This document shows positions 33,593 through 45,835 of a stretch of DNA of 64,000 bases, piece by piece. The stretch's first letter is position 1. Each line of letters starts with the position of its first letter. Origin of the DNA: Venturia oleaginea (lineage: Eukaryota; Ascomycota; Dothideomycetes; Venturiales; Venturiaceae); assembly GCA_013176395.1 (NCBI GenBank), contig JABMLP010000019.1, positions 930,001 through 994,000 of the forward strand. The letters run 5' to 3'. Below the pieces are notes generated by a model. The model ran no database searches and was not told the origin of the DNA. It saw nothing but the letters and a program-made list of their open reading frames with translations. A program made the translations under genes and the position numbers.

Positions 33593-36500
33593 TATGATAA
33601 GCAATAGCAAAGACTGTGGGGATCCCGATGGAAGACCGAACAGAAACGGAAATATGAGTAAATATGGTGTTAGGATGGAAAGACGGCGCAAGTCGCGAAA
33701 AGACCGGGGCAGCTGGGATTAACGTCGAGGGGGCTTGACCAGCAAGTGCTCGACAAAGGAAGAAGAGATTAAAGAAGGTAATTATTATAGATGCTGCGAC
33801 AGCCAGCCGGTTCAGAGCGATTCGTATGTGTAAATGGGTCGGGAGGAGGCGTGACCTTATACCGACAGAAATGGACGAAATGCAGGTTAAATAAAAATAG
33901 ATTCGAGGGGGGTGGGGCCAGTATCCATGCAAGGACTAGCTGCAGGCGGGTGATACAAGCATTCTATTGGCTGACAAGGCCATTAATTAGCCCTCAACTA
34001 GCCTCAATTAGCTTCAATTAGCCCTCTTTCTGCCGGGCCTGCTCAAGGGCGCGATGCCCCATTCACCTATTTTGGTAGCCGCCATCTTTCACTGGACCCG
34101 CGTGGAGGCCCAAGCAAGGAGGGTGGGTTTTGCCGGCTTGGCCACTCTGATCGCCCTGGCCACTCTGATCGCCCTGGCCACTCTGATCGCCCTGGCCACT
34201 CTATTGATCGCTTGCTGGCCACTCTATTGATCGCCCGCCTTCGCCTCTGCCTGCCGCATCATCAGATCAGAGAATCTTCATCGAATTGCGCAGAGATCCA
34301 GTAGGCTTCACCACAGGAGCACTCCGTATATCCATCGCTTCACACACCGTTCTTTGACCATGTTGGAGTCGCTGCTGTCGCACGTCGGCACCTCGTGCTC
34401 GAAGCATCTATTGCGTTTGCATGCATTAGTGCCTCTGATATGATAGCTGCCCGCCCGGACCGAGGACAAAAGAAGGGAAGAATCGAGACGATCAGATCAA
34501 CCGTGCTTCGTTGATCCTCTTTCCCGCAAACATCACGGACTCCCTCATTTCTCTTCTCCCCATCTTCACTGCCCATGTCGGCCGTTGACATGCCTCACCG
34601 CACCGCTTGTCGATCGAGACCAGGAGGCCCCATGTCGTGAATTTGCAATCCAACGCCGCAAGAGCACGGAAGTGCTGGTGACTGCGGAACGGACGGGACG
34701 ATTGGCTGATAGGAGGTGTGTGAATCTCCATTCGAGTGGGTGGTGCGTGTGCCATCCTTGATCAGATGCTTTGGTAGGTCAAGCGGGACGCGCCGATGTC
34801 AACCACTAACCAAGTCGAGTCTTGACATTAATTTGTGCCATTTGGCTTCCACCCTCGAGCCATAAATGTCCATAATTAGCTGTCGTCCGGCTTCTCTCCG
34901 CTGCATGACTTGAGTCCAGGTTGACGTCGTCCGATTGGTTACCGGCCTGGCTCTGGAACTTCTGCAAGTGCAACCTAAACAGGTAGTTGGACCTACCTTG
35001 ACAGCGATAGAATGTCACCTGGGTGTGAAAGTCAGAGTGAAGGTCCACTAGAGAGTACCTCCCAAGTACCGATACTTACCGCCTCCCATTCGTCTCGAGT
35101 AGCCTGGCCGCCAGAATGACCTCGTTCTTCAGCCTGTAGTGTTTGGCCGTGCATTTGGGCCTCAGCCACACGTTTCTTCACACACTTCTTCGCTGGGAGT
35201 GCTTGGCGACGGGTACAAATGAAGATTATGCGTGAGTTTTCGTCATTTGCAAGGCTGTCGCGTTGCATCGCGAAATGCTAGACCAGACATGTTGCCCCAA
35301 CGAATTGACAGCTTGACTGCCAGGTACGAGGCACCCATGAGTTGTACAGCACTGTGCCAGCGCGCCGTTCCAAGGGTCGCGGATATCAGGATTGACAGCA
35401 TCCGAATCTGGGACCTGAAAATGATGTCGCACACCATCTGTATCCTCATCGATCCAGCCGAAGACATGGTAGAAAACATGGTAGTCCTGCAGACTGTCAC
35501 TCATGGAAGAGAACACGACGACGCCAACAGTTGACTCTGAGAACATTTGCTTGTGTATCATCATGGATGCGCCCTCTGATGTTGTGCAGTTTCCGACCTC
35601 GACGATGTACTATGCGGCTGCGTGAGAAATGTGTTGGCATGTACTCCACATCACAGGGTATATTGTTCGCTTCGCTCTTGTGCGAATATATTTGCATTGC
35701 CATTAGATCACCTTGTTGATGGGTTTAGGGTTCGGGAGGAATTTGCCAATTAATTTTTAATCAAAACCCGAGGGTGCTGCTAGTGCTGTAGATTCATGCC
35801 GCCTAAGCTTGTAGCTATGATGATTTGAGATTGATGACTCCCGCAATTGCCGACTATCCCATGTAGCGAGTTCATTGCTCAACATGATGCTGTCCTGTCA
35901 TGCTGCTGTCGTGCTGCGTACAAATTGGGATGTTGGGACAGACGGCCAGGTACAGGACCATGGGATTGAACGCCTTCAGGAGCCCGAAATCTCACAAGAA
36001 CGTGGCACGAGTGATGGAGTTACAATGGAGTGATTCCGTTGGCACAAATGAATGTGGATCTTGTGCACGTACCTCAGTCTGGGTGGGTGCTTCAAGACAG
36101 CTATTTTGTGGGCGAGGCCTGTCTATCGCGCTCTATCCCTCGCTGTATTCCCAAGAGAATGGGACTGGTTGAGGTTGGAGAGATAAAACGAGCTCACTCG
36201 TATTGAAGGCAAATCGGCGCCGTGTTCCTTGTTCTGCTCTAAGGAGGCGAAGATAGACGAAGCGCTAAATCCGGCTTGACTTGTCGAATGGATATGGGGC
36301 TCGGATCTCCCCAGGCTCAAAGTCTTGAAGACGGAGACGGAGACGGATCGAGTGATTTTGCGGATATCCAGTTGGGATTGCTTTGATCCCGTGCTCGCCA
36401 GCCAGTGCAGCTGCTATGGAGAAGTCGAGGATGGCGACCAACCCCATGATGGACGCATGGAATAAAGAGTGTCCAAGGCAGAAAGAGGGTAGGGATCGGA

Positions 36501-37185
36501 AGAACATATCCAATCCAAAACAATTGGACGAGCCAGACACCTGCAGAAGTTCTGGACAAAGGGCCACGTTCACGCAAAGCCTCATCACGTCCCATAGCAC
36601 GCACGACCGGCACATCACGTCTCTCACGGGGTCCTGAGGGGTATCGATTCGACCCGAGTGGAAGTGGGAGATTGAATGAGGCTGGTGAAAGCCCAATCAT
36701 GGGCGGGTACGCCCAAATGGCCGGCGAGTCTAAATCTGACCCTCTGTGATTCGACTCATGGACGACAAGACTTACGCGCCCGCTGTATCGACCTCTGCTA
36801 GCCTGTGATACGATTCTGCAATTGGCGAGTGCGAGGTCATGTCCAAGGCCCTCCCGGCTTCTTCTCCTGGAAATCCACACTGGCCGCCGCCATGCAAACT
36901 ATGGCCATTTCTCGCCGGGCTGCAGCTCTGCAGGGCTTCATGCACATGCACATGCTACTAAAGCAACTGCACTGCTGCTCTGTCCGCAGGGCGACTGCTA
37001 GTCCATGTTCCTGATCTCACCTTTCATATACTCCTCGCGCTCAACCTTTGCTGTATATCCCGTCGTAGCACCAGCGGCGGTTACATAGCCGGGGGTGTCT
37101 GGTGTCTGGTATTACCGGCCAGCACTTGCAGGTCGTCCCGTTGTGCTGCCCTCTGGTCGTCCATTTCCACATTTCATAAGTCGCC
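33593..37185. other. Long divergent intergenic region with tandem repeats
   Basis: 3.6 kb between the start codons of the Zn2Cys6 factor and the SAM-PH gene. It holds an 18-bp repeat at 34140-34239 and, at about 33985-34025, short repeated AATTAGC/CTCAATTAG motifs. No frame with recognisable protein motifs is found, so it is probably a large regulatory region plus long 5' leaders. Confidence 0.5.
34140..34239. repeat. 18-bp tandem repeat upstream of the Zn2Cys6 gene
   Basis: Three exact copies of GGCCACTCTGATCGCCCT (34140, 34158, 34176) are followed by two longer variant units starting GGCCACTCTATTGATCGC. It lies about 550 bp upstream of the transcription factor's ATG. Confidence 0.9.
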
Positions 37186-39721
37186 ATGGTGCGTTACCCA
37201 TCCATGTTTTTGTGCCCACTCTCGTGCTAAGACTCTCCACAGACCCCATTGACCCCAATCAGTCCTCTCGAGGGCGAAGTCGAGATGTTTTCTCGAGGAA
37301 AGACGACTCCGTTGTTCTCAATCGACACCCAATTGGCAAACCGACAATCGCTTTTATCAGTTGTACCCGAGGTGGAAACTCCAACACTACTCGCGCTCCC
37401 CGAATCCCGCAAACCTCGACCGATATCAGAGGTCACAGAAATATGGGATGAGGAAGATGAATCGTATGGAGATGACTACAGCGAATTCGAAGAAGATGTA
37501 GGGGATCACAGCAGTTGGGAATCAGTAAGCACATATACCAACCGCGATATAAATGTCGGCACTGATATCATACTTAAAGAATGACCGACGAAGAAGTCGT
37601 TCAACCATTTCAACATTCGAAGAAGTATCGACGCCACAGTCTGTGAACCAAACGGCTTCGTCATTTTTCCAACAAGAGTCCAGACGTTCTGTCGAAGGAC
37701 CACGTGGACCGCATCTATTCCGCGCCTCTAATTCATCCGAATTATCTTTCGATTATGCTCTGCAATTATCACCGCTGCTATCAGATAAACAGGAGTTGAG
37801 GATAGACACTGCATTCGATAAATATAGTTATAACAATCACAATAACAATAACAACGAAGTCAATGTCACACCGGCCACCACCATTGCTCCAGAGGTGGCC
37901 AAGTTCACGACGTCGTACGATGACTGGAGGATGGGCTCGCCAAGTACGTGGACCACCCAGCAGGTCTCGCTATGGATGAACAACTCCGGCGTCGAGTCTG
38001 CTATTGTCGACAAATTCGATTATCACGACATCACCGGCAAGGTTCTGATGGACCTGCAGTTCACCGACTTGAAAGAGCTGGGCATTGATCAGTTTGGGAA
38101 GAGACACGAAGTTTGGAACAAGATATGCACCTTGCGGGAAGGCGATGGAAGGATCAGCCCAGTACCAACTCCATTCGAGGATAACAGCAACAGAAGCTCG
38201 CAGGGATCCCGGTCGTCGCATATGAATCGGGAACAAGCTTGCGAAGAATCAGGCCCTCCTCCAGTACTTGGACAACGACGGCGCAGAAAATATCGCAACA
38301 ATGATCCAATCACACCATCTGACTCTGTTTCCATTGTTGCTATCGAACAGCTTATACCAAGACCACATAGGTGCGAGAAGGGGGAGAATTGTTCAAAGTG
38401 GAAGAAGCAACAGAAACTTCTCCAGCGCATCCGAGAAGAGAACATGTTTCCAATCTCCCCCCAAAATGGCGGCCACATCCTCATGTCCGGCAACCCGGGC
38501 AATGCGTTGACTGCGCAGAACGTCATGCCGGGCATGCATATGTCAAGATCTGTTCCCTCGCCCACTGCGGCCTCGCCTTCCCTGGTAGGCCCTTCTATCG
38601 TCGCATCAAGTGACTTGCTCGGACCTGGTGAACGACCAAAAGTTGCGCTGGATGAAGACACCCTCAAGCAAATCGAGAAGCGCGACGCGCAAGAAAATGT
38701 TAAGCACTTCCTTGCTCTCCAAGGAATTGAACCACATGCAGGAACGACGTCTCCACCGCCAGCCGTCGAAGAGCCTTTACAAATGTTCCCCCCTCTCCAA
38801 CCTGTCACTTCCAAGCCACCACTGGCCACTCTCCACGCTCTTCCGCGCCTTCAGATCCCTCGATCTAACTCTGCTGGAGGTTACATCGACCTCACCTCTG
38901 GCATGGTCACCACCGACGCTTTCGCTGACACGATGTCGCCTTGCATGACCGCCATGACCCCCGGCGGCCTGCCCTATCGATTTGGCACTCCAGCGTCGGA
39001 AATGGACGTCCCCTATTTTGCGCCATCACTTGGCCCCGTAGCGCGTGAGACCTCGCAGTCTGTGCCACCTAATATGTTCTTGCGCGATCCTATAGCACGA
39101 GGATCATCTTCCCAAGGCTATCGACGACCATCATTTCAACTCCCAAGCCTTCAAGAAAACGAAGTCTTCAGCCCAGTATCCGGCAACGGCGAAGAGTCAA
39201 GCTCTCGTCGATCATCCAAGAACACCACGGGAAGCAATGACCTTGGAGCCATTCCGGAAAGCAAAGACGAGCCTGAAATCGACGCACGCTACCCAGGTGT
39301 CAATCACGCTGGGTGGATGAAGAAGCGCAAGACCAAGATGTTGCGCCACGAGTGGAACGACCACCATTTCCGCCTCACTGGCAACTGCCTCGCCATGCAT
39401 CGCAATGATATTGCCGAATCCTCTCCCTTAAACACTCTCAACATTGACCAATACGAGGTCGGATGCAGCACCATATCATCCAACAAACTTGCTGCCAGAT
39501 TCAAGGCGCTCAAGCTCGCCAGCGGCGACAAAAAAGACACGCTCAAAGAGGCCTTCGAGTTCCAACTCGTTCCCGAGCGCGCTCTCCAGGGCAAAACACA
39601 CCACTTTGCCGTCAAATCAAAGGATGATCGAATTGATTGGATGAGAGAGCTCATGCTCGCCAAAGCCTTGAAAGCGAAAAGAGACGGCTTCGACGTCGAC
39701 ATCAATGGCAAGGGCATGTGA
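37186..39721 (+). CDS. SAM and PH domain protein
   Basis: Exons 37186-37188 (ATG only), 37243-37524 and 37580-39721, with introns of 54 and 55 nt (GTGCGT...CCACAG with a CTAAG branch site; GTAAGC...TTAAAG), give 808 residues. The N-terminal 200 residues are acidic and Ser-rich. A SAM domain lies at about 217-282 (WTTQQVSLWMNNSG...LKELGIDQFGKRHEVW). A long Pro/Ser-rich middle follows. A PH domain is at about 667-785 (HAGWMKKRKTKMLRHEWND, then HFAVKSKDDRIDWMRELM). Such SAM-PH proteins resemble the Boi1/Boi2 group of polarity scaffolds without their SH3 domain, so a role at the plasma membrane in polar growth is a reasonable inference. If the tiny first exon is wrong, translation would start at the ATG about 20 codons further on. 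Confidence 0.85.
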
Positions 39722-41449
39722 AAAGCGTTCTTGATACAAAATGCGGTCCGACTGTTATAATTTCCTACTATTCCATCTCCGGTGTCCTTGCGTTCCAGCG
39801 TTTGATTTTGATCTCCTCGAAAATACCCTTCCGTGTTAATACTCTATTCAATCGAATCTTAACGTATACCACTTATATTTCCCACCCTGCCCTCTGGCGT
39901 TCGCATGCCATGGTACGTGCTTTTTTACAAATCACGATTGCGCATGAGATGGAAGATGGTGAGAGGGGAGGTGGAGACGTAGCTTTGGCTGGGTATTCTA
40001 ATCGCGTTTGGGAGGGTGGGAGTCGAGCTGTTGCTCATTATGTAGATAGGGAAAAGGGGTTGGAAAATAGAGAATTCACGCGTCGTTTTTATGTCGTTTA
40101 TTGTCTTAATGATACGTTATTCCAATATTCCGCAAGCATTTTCTCCCCGGTGGAAAGATGTTTTCTCAACCACGGCCGTAGTATTCCAGGTCAATATTCC
40201 GCCTTATATAGATCTCATGCAATGCATCTCGATCCTACCTCTACCCCACCATTCCTCTTCCATCCAGCCTTGACAACACAAACTACACAGCAAAGAAAAG
40301 TTCGATGTAACCCCCCCGTGGCGTTCCAGACGCAATAAACCACATCGCTCTATCATCAATGCTCTCCAAAAGAGCCCAAAGGCCATAGCAAATCCCTACA
40401 AAAACCCTGCCCAAAAGAGAAAGACCATCCTCTCCCAAACGCACGCTGAAAAACAATTAGTCCCCTCGTTCCAAAGACCCAAACTTCGGATCCGAAGGAT
40501 TGTGAACCTAGCTAGTGTTTCATGTTTGCCTTAGCTCAGCGCTTGAGTGCGTATATGCATACACAGTACATACATGCATACATCATGCATGTAGCATCGA
40601 GTCTGGCTTCGAGTCTAGCCCCTTTTGGGTGTTCGCTTGGAGGTTGGCGTGGTGGGTATTGTGGGTAGGCTCGATGAGAGTTTGGTAGCGAGGGGGATTG
40701 CTTTTGTTGGGGTTGGTCGATGGAGGGTGAGATGGAGAGGAGTGAGGATTTGCCTACTTCATGTTAATTAGTTTCCTCCTCTTACTTGCGACAACAACCT
40801 CTCCGATATCGATGGATTTCTGGGAGAATCATCATGAGAATCTAACGTCGTATGAAACACGACATTGACAATATTATGCAGACTACTAGAATCTACGACC
40901 GGCCCTTGTAAACGTACTATCCCGCAAACTCTCCAATATACTCTCTGTACTATTCTCATTCATGATCTCTCATTCATGATCTCGAGATCCTAAGAAGCTA
41001 TTCCCCAAAACCCATCTCATCTCGTAAACAATACCGAAAGCCGCTTCCTCCGGGGATAAACGCCTTTCCTGCATTCGTACGGCGCGGGGATAAAGAATCG
41101 TCGCGAATTGATATACATAGATAAAATTTATAACTTATACCTAATTAGCACGATGATATAAGAACAACAACATAGTATTAAGATCACTTGAACATAGTAT
41201 GGTGGAGCTGGAGATAGCGAAGGCCATGCAATTATTATCTGCACAGGGCAGGGTCAATCACTCAAATCATCTATATACTCGTACAAAATCGCACCGCAGC
41301 ACGCAATCCATCCTCTCTCACTTATTGAGGTTGCGGAGGGAAAATCGGATCTTCCCATCCGAGGGCAAGGCATTCACCCCCTCATCTCCCTTCTCTTTCT
41401 CTGCGACAACGGTATCAGCTTCTATCTCGCCATTTGCCATCAAGATATC
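39722..41449. other. Intergenic, no gene recognised
   Basis: 1.7 kb downstream of the SAM-PH gene. One plus-strand frame runs on past its stop (to about 40338) but shows no motif. Around 40550-40600 are short repeats of CATACA/TGCAT type. Confidence 0.5.
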
Positions 41450-42068
41450 ATCGCTCCTGCGCGCAAGGAGGCCTCCCCGTCTCCTCTCCCACGACCACCA
41501 AAGCGTGGCGCCCAGGAATTGCCCGCAGCGGTGACACCGATCAAGAAGAAACGACGAGGCTATACCATTCCAACCGCATCAGCACCTACCAATGTCGCGG
41601 ACGCCGTCAAGCTCGCCCTCGTAAAAACCATAGACGCCCTCAAGGCAGTAATGGCTAAGGACACCGACCTCGAGCGTTAACTTAAGGACAGTGCCGCTCA
41701 CGTCAAGTATCTCAGCGATCGCCTCGTCACCGAGCAACTCGTGAACAAGAACGATCGCAAGCTCCTCAAAGCCAGTCAACTACGTCTACGAGGAAGCTGA
41801 CTACGCTGCCAATATGATTACACCTCGTCTCAACCTCAACAACTACGGCTCCATCGACGGAGGTGAGGGCTTCAACAACGGTATGATCCAGATCGCCTCC
41901 GCCATGGAGCAGCCAGTCGCCGATATGGACAGTAGGCGCAAGGCATTCTTCAACGACATAAAGGAGTTCGCCACCGGCCTCGACATGAGTAACACACACG
42001 ACAACAAATCCGCGTCCATGGAGGTGGGAAAATGGTCGAAGAAGTGGGCCGACGGCATGGAGAAGTAG
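41450..42068 (+). pseudogene. Broken helical protein gene, unknown family
   Basis: Protein-like sequence (PARKEASPSPLP, TPIKKKRRGYTIPTASAP, NVADAVKLALVKTIDALKAV) runs to TAA at 41678-41680. It goes on in the same phase (LKDSAAHVKYLSDRLVTEQ), changes phase by one base at about 41774-41776, and ends with an 84-plus-codon frame (VNYVYEEADYAANMITPRL ... KWSKKWADGMEK) at 42068. The TAA stands where CAA would fit, and the phase change looks like a one-base insertion. Together they suggest a dead gene for an alpha-helical protein. The 5' end is not defined and the family is not recognised. Confidence 0.45.
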
Positions 42069-42312
42069 CGGGATGGACGAACGGCATGGAGAGCAAGGTG
42101 TAGCGAAGTCGCTACATGTCTTGTCCGAAGGGGGTATGTGGCAGGAACCGCCACTTATGGCAAGAGCAAAGCCCGTATTGTATAAATAGACCGACATGAT
42201 AGTTAGATCAATCAACAACATCTCACCTCATATCTTCGGACCTCGTCTCCAACGAGGTTACCGTGACAGCAGCAGGAGCCTTCTTCTCCCCAAGCCAAAC
42301 CCCTGCTTCGGC

Positions 42313-42782
42313 TCATTGTTGCTGCCAAGCAGCCTTCATCTTTCTGACCTCCTCCACACCATCTACTTCCCTCTTCCTCTCCTCCTCCTCCTCCTCCTTC
42401 TGCTCCTGGAGTCGCATGTACTCCATGCACGACTCCCAAAGCCGCTGCTTCTCCTCCTCTCTCTCCCTCTCCCCTCTCACCCTTCTCACTCTCTCCTCCT
42501 TCTCACTCTCTCCTCCTTCTCTATCTTCCTCCTCTCCCACTCTTCTCGCTGGAGTTTTCTCGCCAGATCGGCGGACTCCTTCCAGTCCAGGTACCGCTCC
42601 AGGGTCTCATCTGCCGCGTTGAGGACCTTCATGTCCTCTTGTGCTTGTGCCTTTTGCGCGGCAGGGAGTTTGTCTGCGTGGTGGATCAGGGCCAAGCTTC
42701 TGTACTCCGCTTTGCAAGCAGCACGTTTGGCGGTGGTGGGGAGGCTGAGAGCGGCGAACGCATGGCTGACCTCGGGGTCCAT
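42313..42782 (-). pseudogene. Degenerate J-domain-like protein, frameshifted by a 17-bp duplication
   Basis: From ATG 42782 the frame starts MDPEVSHAFAALSLP and continues YRSLALIHHADKLPAAQKAQAQEDMKVLNAADETLERYLDW in short form. This is the layout of a J-domain, but the HPD tripeptide is HAD, so Hsp70 stimulation is doubtful. A Lys/Glu/Arg helix follows and the frame ends at a TGA after 98 residues. A second open frame in another phase (RLWESCMEYMRLQEQ and a charged tail) continues to 42313. Between them the 17-bp unit at 42487-42503 is repeated exactly at 42504-42520. Since 17 is not a multiple of three, one copy too many accounts for the phase change. Either a disabled gene or one with a shortened product. 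Confidence 0.5.
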
Positions 42783-42828
42783 TTTTTGAAGAATATACAT
42801 TTATATGTATATATATGAATGGATGTCC

Positions 42829-42950
42829 CTTTTGGTGATGAATAATGTTTTGTAGTCATTGAGACTTTTGATGATGATTGATGGTTTATAGTCAATGAGA
42901 CTTTTGGTGATGATTGATGTTTTATAGTCAGTGAGACTTTTGATGTGTGG
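42829..42950. repeat. 36-bp tandem repeat, about 3.3 copies
   Basis: Three diverged copies of a 36-bp unit (starting CTTTTGGTGATGATTGATG and containing TTTATAGTCA) followed by a partial copy. It lies just upstream of the J-like gene's ATG. Being a multiple of three it opens a spurious repeat-coded frame on the minus strand. Confidence 0.9.
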
Positions 42951-44487
42951 ATTGATGGATTGAGGGCGCTGGCGGAGATATGGTGATTGTAGAGACGTGA
43001 GTCCGCATATAACAGTTTGTGCTGTTGTATCTGTGCCATGAATGATGATTTGGCGCAATGCCGCTGTGAATGCTGTTCGGCGCCTGAAGTTTCGCTATGG
43101 AGGAGATTTCTGGTGACTCGCGCGCAATTGTTGTATCTCGTCAGTAAACTACCTAAGATAGTAGTGTGTGTTGTCGCCTGACCGCCATCAATCAGGCACG
43201 CAAGAACAACGAGGCCATGCGATACCTATAACTTGTTAACACTGGCTTTGTGCTTACTAAGGGTTAGGAATACTTCTCAAATGTCTTCGAGGGTCTTTTG
43301 AAGATGCACAAACTCTTCGCATCATGGCTTTCCAAACCTCAAGTTTTCATTCATCATCGCTGGTCAGGACAGCAACAATCTCACCACCACCAAGTGTAGC
43401 ATTCATGGCAGAGAGAACTGTAACACATGGTCAGTAAGATCTACATACGTTCGAAGGCATCACATACTTACCACAAGTCAGCCAGCTTAAGTACACGTAG
43501 CTGAGAGCTCTTTCCTCACCCACCACGCTTCCTTTACCGCTCACCATACGACCACATCGATGCCTTCGACGAGCCAGCAATTATTGAAATCAAAATCCTG
43601 GGAAGCCGCTTTTCAAAACGATGGACAGAAGCCTGGCACATATAGTCTTCCAGAACTGATGGCTTCCAGGCTCTTGATGTTGCCATGCTGGCGTGCAAAG
43701 ATGCACGGCAGCGCACTGAAAGAGCTTAGGGGCCAGATGTATCAACATGGTGATGATGGCGGTTGGGGGTCGAAATCCTACAGAACATAAACTGGCCAAC
43801 TCAAAGGGAGGCTTCTGCAATGCCCAAAGCAATCATTGCGATGGCAGTAATGGTGCTGCTGTCGATGTGCATGAGAAGACTTCGGATGAAGTTGAGAGAC
43901 TGGAGATCCGCTTTCGGATCTGGTTCGGCAAAATCGCGGATCCACGACTTCAACCATCAAGCTTCATTCTTCTTATGCCACTCAAATCGAGTCTTTTGTA
44001 TGCATTCAGTAGTTTGATCATGTCAAAATCGTCCTGAGAGACGCCGACATGTCACAGCACTCCATCCGGGCTGTCAGGCGTCAACATATTAGGCTCAGCA
44101 TTGCTATCAGGTGGATGGGCTAATAAGACGACAAGTAATTGAGTTGAACTTCTTCCATTTATGATTTCTCCTTTTTGTTATGTCTGAACGGTGGTGTTGT
44201 AATGGTTATGATTTGGTTACCTCTAGTTCGAATGATTGAGGGGTAGTCTCTGGGAATCCTCGATATCTAGGAGCTTACCTACCAGGGACGTTTCAGATCA
44301 TCTGGTACTACGATAGGTGTATCCTCGCACACATTGAATCGAATTCCTCTCTACACCATCATCAGCAGCATCAACAGCAACAGCAACAGTGAACCCCCGC
44401 GCCCTCTCTTCTCTCGCTCTTCGCTGCCAATCAACCACCAATCAATTCATCAACCACAAGATATATAAATATAAATATATCATTAAC
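42951..44487. other. Intergenic, no confident gene
   Basis: 1.5 kb. Only short overlapping frames on both strands at about 43534-44037, none with a motif I recognise. A CAGCAACAGCAACAG run and an A/T-rich stretch lie just before the start at 44488. Confidence 0.45.
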
Positions 44488-45242
44488 ATGTCTGCTACTT
44501 CCTCTGCTCACTCCGGCCAGCACTTTGTAAGTACCCAGCACCTCCTTTCCATGCAAACCTAACGCACATCTAGGTCCAGACCATCGCATTCATCATCAGA
44601 TGGCTGGATGAAGAGCCCCAAACTCCCGGCGTGGTAGTCGATCTCTGGCGTAAGTCCTCTCCAATCCTACTTGAAAATAAAAACTAAATATATCCCATTC
44701 TAGAACGCAGTAACATCCCCCTCCCCGCGCCCGCAGCCCTCCTCGCCTTCGAACGCCGGCTCGTGGCCAATGAGTATCTCCAAGAGGTCCTCTACGACCT
44801 CACACAGCCTCGTTCCCGCGCCGGTACTGTGCAGAAGTGTCTCGCTATCCTTGATGCCTTCAGATGGTGCGAGGAAGATGATGACGAGGAGCCTCTGCTG
44901 CGCCTGATGTTTGAGCATTTGCGCTCCTTGACGGATATGGAGGAATGGGTGCATTTGGGGAGGCGGATGGAGAGCCGGCGATGGAGATTTTGGGGAAGCT
45001 GTGTGATTATTGCGTTCTCTCGTGCAAGAGTTTGTGTGGGAGATTCTTGCGGTGACGTTGATGCGAATACTGGAGATGGTTATGATTTTCCGGATTGCAT
45101 GTGTACCCTTGTAGAATCGTCTGGGGATGGATGGATAGCGATGCGAGCGATGGACGTTCCCTTTGTGCTTTTACTATTGATTCCCTCGAGATGTGGCGTT
45201 TGGGGTTTTTTTTTCTTTTTCTTTTGCCGTTATGATGATTAG
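44488..45242 (+). CDS. Small hypothetical protein, three exons
   Basis: Exons 44488-44526, 44574-44649 and 44704-45242; introns of 47 and 54 nt with consensus GTAAGT donors and CTAG acceptors, phases closing to 217 codons. The first 120 residues read as a compact helical protein (TIAFIIRWLDEEPQTPG, ALLAFERRLVANEYLQEVLYDL, VQKCLAILDAFRWCEED). The last 90 residues are much less protein-like and end in a Phe run coded by a T-rich stretch, so a further intron or an earlier stop in the true transcript is likely. I do not recognise the family. Confidence 0.55.
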
Positions 45243-45324
45243 ATGCCAGATACTTGCGGGCTTGACCTTTGAGTATCCGACCATGCAATTGAGTCTACCC
45301 CCTCCCTGTACCCTCAACCATAAA

Positions 45325-45835
45325 CTACTTTTTAAAAGAACCTGCAGTCGAATATTCCGAAATCACACACCCATTCCTATCCGCACCGCTCTCCTCACAG
45401 CAATCCCAGAAATAAGCCTCGGGGAATTGTTCTACAAGTTCCATGTCATGTGACCCAGCATCGCTCTCATCATTCGATTCGATTCTGCCTATATGATGTT
45501 AGTCCGGTCCACCATTCCGTGAAAGGCCAGATTCGAAAAGGAAAATACGTACCACGATGCCAATTGCAGGCCCTCGAATCATTCTCGGCAACATCGTATT
45601 CTTGCTTGCATTGAGTGCAAAACTCGGCTCTTTTCCGCTTTGTGGGGGATTGCTCTCCAGAGTCTGATATTATTGGAAGATCTGCGGATGCGTGGGATTT
45701 CTGAGCCTCGAAGAGGCTGGAGGCTGTTGATGCTGTTTCGGGATGTATTTGAAGGATGGCGTTTAAAATGCGTTGGAGTTGATCTTTAGAAGCATCCTTG
45801 ATGGCTTTGGAGAGGGTGGAATCTTGAAATGACAT
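45325..45835 (-). CDS. Cys/His-motif protein, family member A
   Basis: Exons 45553-45835 and 45325-45488, 64-nt intron (GTACGT...ATATAG, CTAAC branch site), 148 residues. A helical N-terminus (SKAIKDASKDQLQRILNAIL) and a basic KRKR lead to C73-x2-C76-x13-C90-x2-H93-x-G. After the intron comes an acidic linker, then FPEAYFWDCCEESG...GC. The arrangement Cys2, Cys-His, then CC and Cys looks like one or two zinc sites. Here the last His of the relative is absent. It is next to a second member (46100-46723) in the same orientation, 264 bp apart, with the intron at the same codon. Such proteins are not known to me by name; a nuclear, nucleic-acid or protein-binding role is only a guess from KRKR and the acidic patches. 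Confidence 0.7.

Noticed and set aside
33282..33932. A 216-codon minus-strand frame overlapping the 5' part of the Zn2Cys6 gene
   Set aside because: It runs through the zinc-cluster exon in the wrong phase; the CX2CX6C cluster and the downstream exon fix the other phase.
34140..34239. Direct repeats considered as a CRISPR array
   Set aside because: Units are contiguous without spacers, in a fungal genome with introns; a minisatellite.
42196..42789. 197-codon plus-strand Leu/Ser-rich frame
   Set aside because: Created by the CT-rich strand opposite the Lys/Glu-rich J-like gene; low complexity only.
42686..43058. Minus-strand frames with repeated KVSLTINHQSS-like units, considered as a repeat protein
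   Set aside because: The repetition comes from the 36-bp tandem repeat and occurs equally in two phases; no start or conserved flank.
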